This document shows positions 59,980 to 64,000 of a DNA stretch of 64,000 nucleotides, piece by piece. Position 1 is the first letter of the stretch; the number at the start of each line of letters is the position of its first letter. The position numbers were made by a program, and so were the translations under genes. This stretch comes from Leuctra nigra (Eukaryota; Arthropoda; Insecta; Plecoptera; Leuctridae). The notes beneath the pieces were generated by a model. The model did no database searches. It saw nothing but the letters and a program-made list of their open reading frames with translations, and was not told the DNA's origin. Location: NCBI GenBank assembly GCA_934045905.1, contig OW203763.1, forward strand, positions 15,506,948 through 15,570,947. The letters run 5' to 3'.

Positions 59980-61495
59980 CTGTAACAGAGCAAACACAAA
60001 TCATATATAATCATTCGATATTGGGTTGAGAAAAACATTCTTAGGTACCTACATATCATTTATTAGGAAAATAATGAGATGGTATACGCATAAATTTGTA
60101 GTTGAGTAAAAATACTTGTAGTATATTACATTATTTTTTTAATCTATCTGATAATGAAATGGTATGCGAGTATATCAAACATAGCGCAGTCTGCAGTTAA
60201 ATAAATAATAAAAGTTTTGCATCCCACACCTGCCACCATTTGTAGATATTTTTTATTTTTTATTAAAGATAAACAAGTGATATTATAATCAGATCAAACG
60301 AAGAACTGCTATTATTCCAATATTATATGGCTTTATTTTAGCATTTGCTACAAATTATAATGATCATGGATCAACTTACCTTCCCGTGGCAGTAGTTTTG
60401 CACATCTTCTTCAGTTATAGTGGCATCTTTCTCTAATTTCAGACCAGCACAGACCACTTCGCCCAGACGTTGGTCAGGAATTCCAAATACCTGCAAGTTT
60501 AAATAAATGTTACAATGCTACATTGCATATCACAACTCTTTCTCTAACATTATGCCAGTGTAATGGAACCGAGTACGAAAATACCAAAATAATGCACTTC
60601 AAGAAAATAAAATCCATTCGCCGTAAGAATGATCGACCTTAAAATATACATTCATTCTGTTTATTAGATTGCCATTAAAAAAAATTTATTAACATTATAA
60701 ATATTACAGCTAATATTTTACGGCCATTAAAATGGTATTGAGAATTGAGCTACATGACTATGACTTGCCAGTGGAATTTAAGGTCGTGCATTTTTTCAGT
60801 GAATGGATTTTATTTGGCATTTGAAAATACAATTATTTATTCATAAGGCTATGTTTTTCTACATGCTAATTGAGCTGAAGCCATTGAGATGCTATGTTTA
60901 AGACGCAAGATGACGAGGATGCTGAGCATGTACACTCGGCCAAACAAAACTTGAACGTTGACCAAATTTGAATGACTGCTGGTCATGTCCCATAACCAAT
61001 CAAAGCTTGTTATTATCATTGAAATGTGAGGTCACCTACTAGAGTGAGACAAGGTGATCGCTTAGACTGACTTCTGATGGTGCGATCTTACATTTATCAG
61101 CCTATCAGATTTATTGAACGTTCAAGTTTTGTTTGGCCAAGTGTACATCAAACTCGAGAATAAGGCGCTTGCTGAAGTGGATCTAGACAGCACAACACAC
61201 TTACTTGAACTTCACGAATCTTCGGATGATTCTCAAGAAACTCTTCTACTTCTTTTGGGAAGATATTTTCACCCCCTCTGATGATCATATCTTTAATTCT
61301 GCCAATAATTTTCCCATATCCATCTTCTTGCAAAATAAATTGATCACCAGTTTTGATCCAGCGATCGGTACCAATAGTTTCTCGCGTTTTGTCATCTTCT
61401 TCCCAGTACCCAAGCATAACAGGGTACCCTCGTACCAGTAGCTCCCCAGGGGTACCCATTGGTACCATTTTGCCATCAGAGTCCACGACCTTCAC
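59854..61495 (-). CDS. ACSF2: ACSF2-type medium-chain acyl-CoA synthetase, last three coding exons
   Basis: Three exons, 61495-61205, 60490-60380 and 59979-59854, all in phase 0, join into 175 codons plus TAA of an ANL-superfamily acyl-CoA synthetase. The product activates fatty acids as acyl-AMP and then acyl-CoA; ACSF2 relatives act in mitochondria. Motifs: GELLVRGYPVMLGYW, the TGD box in WIKTGD, the hinge motif GRIKDMIIRGGENIFPKEVE, LGEVVCAGLKL, and the A10 region LSGKIQKFKL with the catalytic Lys. GRIKDMIIRGGENIFP and the short C-terminus without a peroxisomal SKL favour ACSF2 over 4-coumarate ligase or luciferase-like members. The N-terminal two-thirds, with the P-loop and mitochondrial signal, lie beyond 64000. 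Two introns carry no conserved sequence; one holds MITE copy 5. Confidence 0.9.
59980..60379 (-). other. ACSF2-type gene, last intron (400 bp)
   Basis: AT-rich, bounded by GTAAGT and TTACAG on the minus strand. Nothing else seen. Confidence 0.8.
60380..60490 (-). CDS. ACSF2: ACSF2-type gene, penultimate coding exon
   Basis: A 111-nt exon in phase 0 (acceptor CTTGCAG, donor GTAAGT). It encodes VFGIPDQRLGEVVCAGLKL, then EKDATITEEDVQNYCHGK, the standard post-hinge C-subdomain of acyl-CoA synthetases. Confidence 0.9.
60491..61204 (-). other. ACSF2-type gene, intron carrying MITE copy 5
   Basis: A 714-bp intron bounded by GTAAGT and CTTGCAG on the minus strand. MITE copy 5 takes up 211 bp of it, 61 bp inside the donor side. 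The rest is AT-rich with nothing recognised. Confidence 0.8.
60933..61143 (+). mobile_element. Tc1/mariner-like MITE, copy 5
   Basis: A 211-bp element flanked by TA. Its inverted ends are about 27 bp with one mismatch (CACTCGGCCAAACAAAACTT and the inverse of CACTTGGCCAAACAAAACTT). The interior retains TGACTGCTGGTCA, CACCTACTAGAGT and TTTATCAG from the family but is the most diverged copy. Confidence 0.8.
61205..61495 (-). CDS. ACSF2: ACSF2-type gene, antepenultimate coding exon
   Basis: A 291-nt exon in phase 0 (acceptor TATTCCAG, donor GTAAGT). It encodes VKVVDSDGKMVPMGTPGELL, then VRGYPVMLGYWEEDDKTRET, WIKTGDQFILQEDGYGKIIG, RIKDMIIRGGENIFPKEVEE and FLENHPKIREVQ. It covers the A5-A8 core motifs including the adenylation TGD and the hinge. 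Confidence 0.93.
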
Positions 61496-62691
61496 CTGGA
61501 ATACGATGGAACAGGTAAGTTCAATACCTAGTAATCGGGCTTAGCAGTCAGAAGAATGCATTGTGAGGTGAAGAGGCTATAATTGCATCATAGTTAATGC
61601 ACAAGTTTCGAAATAGCCATAACAGTTCCAAGCAGCTGTACTAAAAGTTAAACATTGGAGATAATATTTCCTAAATATCGTTATAACTTTTGAACCATTC
61701 AAATTATGAAAAATATGAATTATATAGTCGACCTTTCAGCCTTGAATATTAAATCCTTACGAGCTTTCAGCTTTCTTTTAAATACAATTTTGTGCCTAAA
61801 CTCATGGAAAATCTGAAAAAATAGAGAAATTTCAGATATTCTACGATTTTGGGCCCAAATATTGTATTTATTAGATGGTGTTAATGTTGTTCAGGTTGAC
61901 TAAAAAATTAGCAATGCTAATTATTTTTTCACATTAATCGTAAATCGAATGTTACCAAAGTGATGACGATATTTAGAAAATATTCTCTCCGATGTTCACT
62001 TGTCGTGCAGCCGACCTCATTGAATGCAGTGGTGATAACGCAGAACTACTAATTACAATTCCCTTCAATTTATTCAGGGGCGCACTATTATGTAATCCCC
62101 TTGCTCATTTCATTGCTTTTCCATGTGGAAGATAGCGCCACTGGTGTGAATTCGCGAGAATATTCGGATTCGAAAATTATCATTGGCTGGATGGGAAAAT
62201 GAGATCCTTGTACTTTTCTGTAAATTACAATAGGTTTCCTTATTCATGTTAATATTTGTTAACTTCATATTAATATTTTTTAATATTTTTAAATTTTAGT
62301 TATTCCTATCTTTTCATGTTCAAAGACGTAATGCAATTTTATTAAACAAAAAAATAGTGAGCCTAAGTGTCTTGATAAGGGTTTTGACCTGGGACAAAGA
62401 TGTGAATAGGTATATTATCAAGGTTAACCAATGGGTTAACCTGGTATTATCCCGGATATACCGGGGAGACGGTTAGGTTTAGTTTATTTTTGGGAATAAT
62501 TTCGTCGATAGTTCTGTCCCTCGGAGGTAGAAAGCCGGAAGTTCATTTTCTCGATTTTGCGTTGCACACTTTTGGAATGATGTAACCAAGCTTTATTAAT
62601 TGCTATTTGACTGATGTCAGCAAATACGGGATCATTGAAACGTACTTCCAGCCTTCTACCTCAGAGGTTCAGAGTTGTTAGTCTACATACT
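61496..62691 (-). other. Upstream intron of the ACSF2-type gene
   Basis: AT-rich sequence with no recognisable upstream exon. The minisatellite follows. The next exon must lie beyond 64000. Confidence 0.6.
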
Positions 62692-63148
62692 CATAATCAT
62701 GGACGACAACGTACCTCGATGTGTTCGTGAACGTGACCCACAGTGGTTGTCATCTGCCTACATACTCATACACATGGACGACAACGTACCTCGATGTGTT
62801 CGTGAACGTGGCCCACAGTGGTTGTCATCTGCCTACATACTCATACACATGGACGACAACGTACCTCGATGTGTTCGTGAACGTGGCCCACAGTGGTTGT
62901 CATCTGCCTACATACTCATACACATGGACGACAACGTACCTCGATATGTTCGTGAACGTGGCCCACAGTGGTTGTCATCTGCCTACATACTCATACACAT
63001 GGACGACAACGTACCTCGATGTGTTCGTGAACGTGACCCACAGTGGTTGTTATCTGCCTACATACTCATACACATGGACGACAACGTACCTCGATGTGTT
63101 CGTGAACGTGACCCACAGTGGTTGTCATCTGCCTACATACTATTTATT
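62692..63148 (+). repeat. 75-bp minisatellite, six units
   Basis: Units start with ATGGACGACAACGTACCTCG at 62699, 62774, 62849, 62924, 62999 and 63074, each 75 bp and differing by single bases. Seventy-five is a multiple of three and the unit lacks stops in two frames, giving repeats of MDDNVPRCVRERDPQWLSSA in one frame. No start context, splice signal or homology supports translation. Confidence 0.95.
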
Positions 63149-63480
63149 ATTATTATTATTATTATATCTTTATTTGCAACAGAAACCAAATTCCACAATG
63201 TGCAAATATAATAAAAACATATAGCAGACAAAACAGATTTCCCTGAAACAGGTTCGTTAGATAAGAATAAAAACAGAACATTTAACAAGATAATATTAAA
63301 TAACACATCAGTCAACAATGAACAGAGACAAATTACAGTGTTTTAATTACATTCAATTTGAACACAGTTATGGTATTAAAATTAAAATCCAGATGACAGT
63401 TAATTTTGACCATCCTATTGAAACATTCCTGTATCCGGACAATACACATGTTATTAAAAACTCCTCCTTGGTCTCCTTAC
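63149..63480 (-). mobile_element. Non-LTR retroelement 3' tail inserted in the minisatellite
   Basis: On the minus strand this 330-bp segment ends GCAAATAAAGATAT followed by about eight AAT units (63145-63168 on the plus strand). This is the usual tail of Jockey/I/RTE-type LINEs. It splits the minisatellite in two. No reverse-transcriptase coding remains, so it is 5'-truncated. Confidence 0.6.
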
Positions 63481-63618
63481 ACACATGGACGACAACGTAC
63501 CTCGATGTGTTCGTGAACGTGGCCCACAGTGGTTGTCATCTGCCTACATACTCATACACATGGACGACAACGTACCTCGATATGTTCGTGAACGTGGCCC
63601 ACAGTGGTTGTCATCTGC
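63481..63618 (+). repeat. 75-bp minisatellite, two further units
   Basis: Units at 63485 and 63560 with the same sequence as the main array; the second stops after about 60 bp (CATCTGC then unrelated sequence). Confidence 0.95.
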
Positions 63619-64000
63619 TCATAGCTGTCAGTTGGACGAGTTTGAAAAGTCACCGGACTCGTCTCTGTCATTCCATACACAGACTGCAATCAAAAACACC
63701 CATTGCATTAATTATTCTTTTATGAAATCGAATATATTTGGAATGTTAATAATACTATATTCAATTCCATCGCACTTATTTTACTAAAACTGGGAAACAT
63801 TTAACAGACCGTTCAAGGTTTAGATTATGTTAAATCGGGGCTTGTCTGGTTCAGGGTGGATGATGATAGATTCAATTGTAGTTTCGATTTTGAAACGAGA
63901 TACCTATTGCTCGACCGAGGAAAATATGCACTTCTAGCCCAATCTCTGAGGGAGAAGAGAATTCAATCTTAGCTACGGGTCCAGAATCTAACACTGTTTT
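63619..64000. other. Non-coding end of window
   Basis: Nothing recognised; probably still intron of the ACSF2-type gene. Confidence 0.5.

Noticed and set aside
62675..63224. Open frames of 178 and 167 codons across the minisatellite
   Set aside because: They are open only because the 75-bp unit is a multiple of three without stops. Two frames are open at once and there is no coding signal.
62692..63618. CRISPR-like array (regular repeats)
   Set aside because: The repeats are contiguous with no unique spacers, and the window is eukaryotic.

Overview
The window is nuclear DNA from an arthropod, most likely an insect. It is AT-rich, with introns of up to 15.8 kb, TCAGT-type initiators, GT-AG introns, and many small inverted-repeat elements and tRNA-like repeats. 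I cannot name the species. Conserved coding sequence falls into three loci; nearly everything else is intronic or intergenic.

Layout: (1) At 127-286 (+) is the terminal exon of a Smad2/3 (Smox-type) receptor-regulated Smad, ending in the SSVS phosphorylation tail. (2) From 5622 to 56885 (+) is one large gene that I could splice by hand into nine phase-compatible coding exons (5448 nt, 1815 residues). The product has an SxIP-type EB-binding motif at the extreme N-terminus, a long low-complexity region, one CAP-Gly domain at about residues 391-458, and a C-terminal coiled coil of the ATIP/MTUS microtubule-associated tumour suppressor type. This predicts a microtubule plus-end-associated protein. 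An exon with its own ATG at 47905-48064 ends in the right phase to splice to exon 7, and would give a 654-residue isoform without the CAP-Gly domain. (3) From 61495 down to 59854 (-) are the last three coding exons of an ACSF2-type medium-chain acyl-CoA synthetase. Its upstream exons lie beyond the window. Loci 2 and 3 are convergent.

Between loci 2 and 3, at 58681-59226, is a 546-bp island bounded by 23-bp inverted repeats. It carries a convincing minus-strand first coding exon (58950-59034) whose downstream exons I could not find.

Repeats: a five-copy Tc1/mariner-like MITE family with TA target sites; a tRNA-like sequence held between 36-bp inverted arms (24662-24811); several tRNA-like SINE fragments, two of them clearly related; a 40-bp degenerate tandem array whose last unit supplies the splice acceptor of exon 3; a 75-bp minisatellite (eight units) split by a non-LTR retroelement tail; and five G or C runs of 14-20 bases.

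No CRISPR, bacterial operon or viral gene was seen. All splicing and homology statements were made by eye, with no alignment or transcript data.
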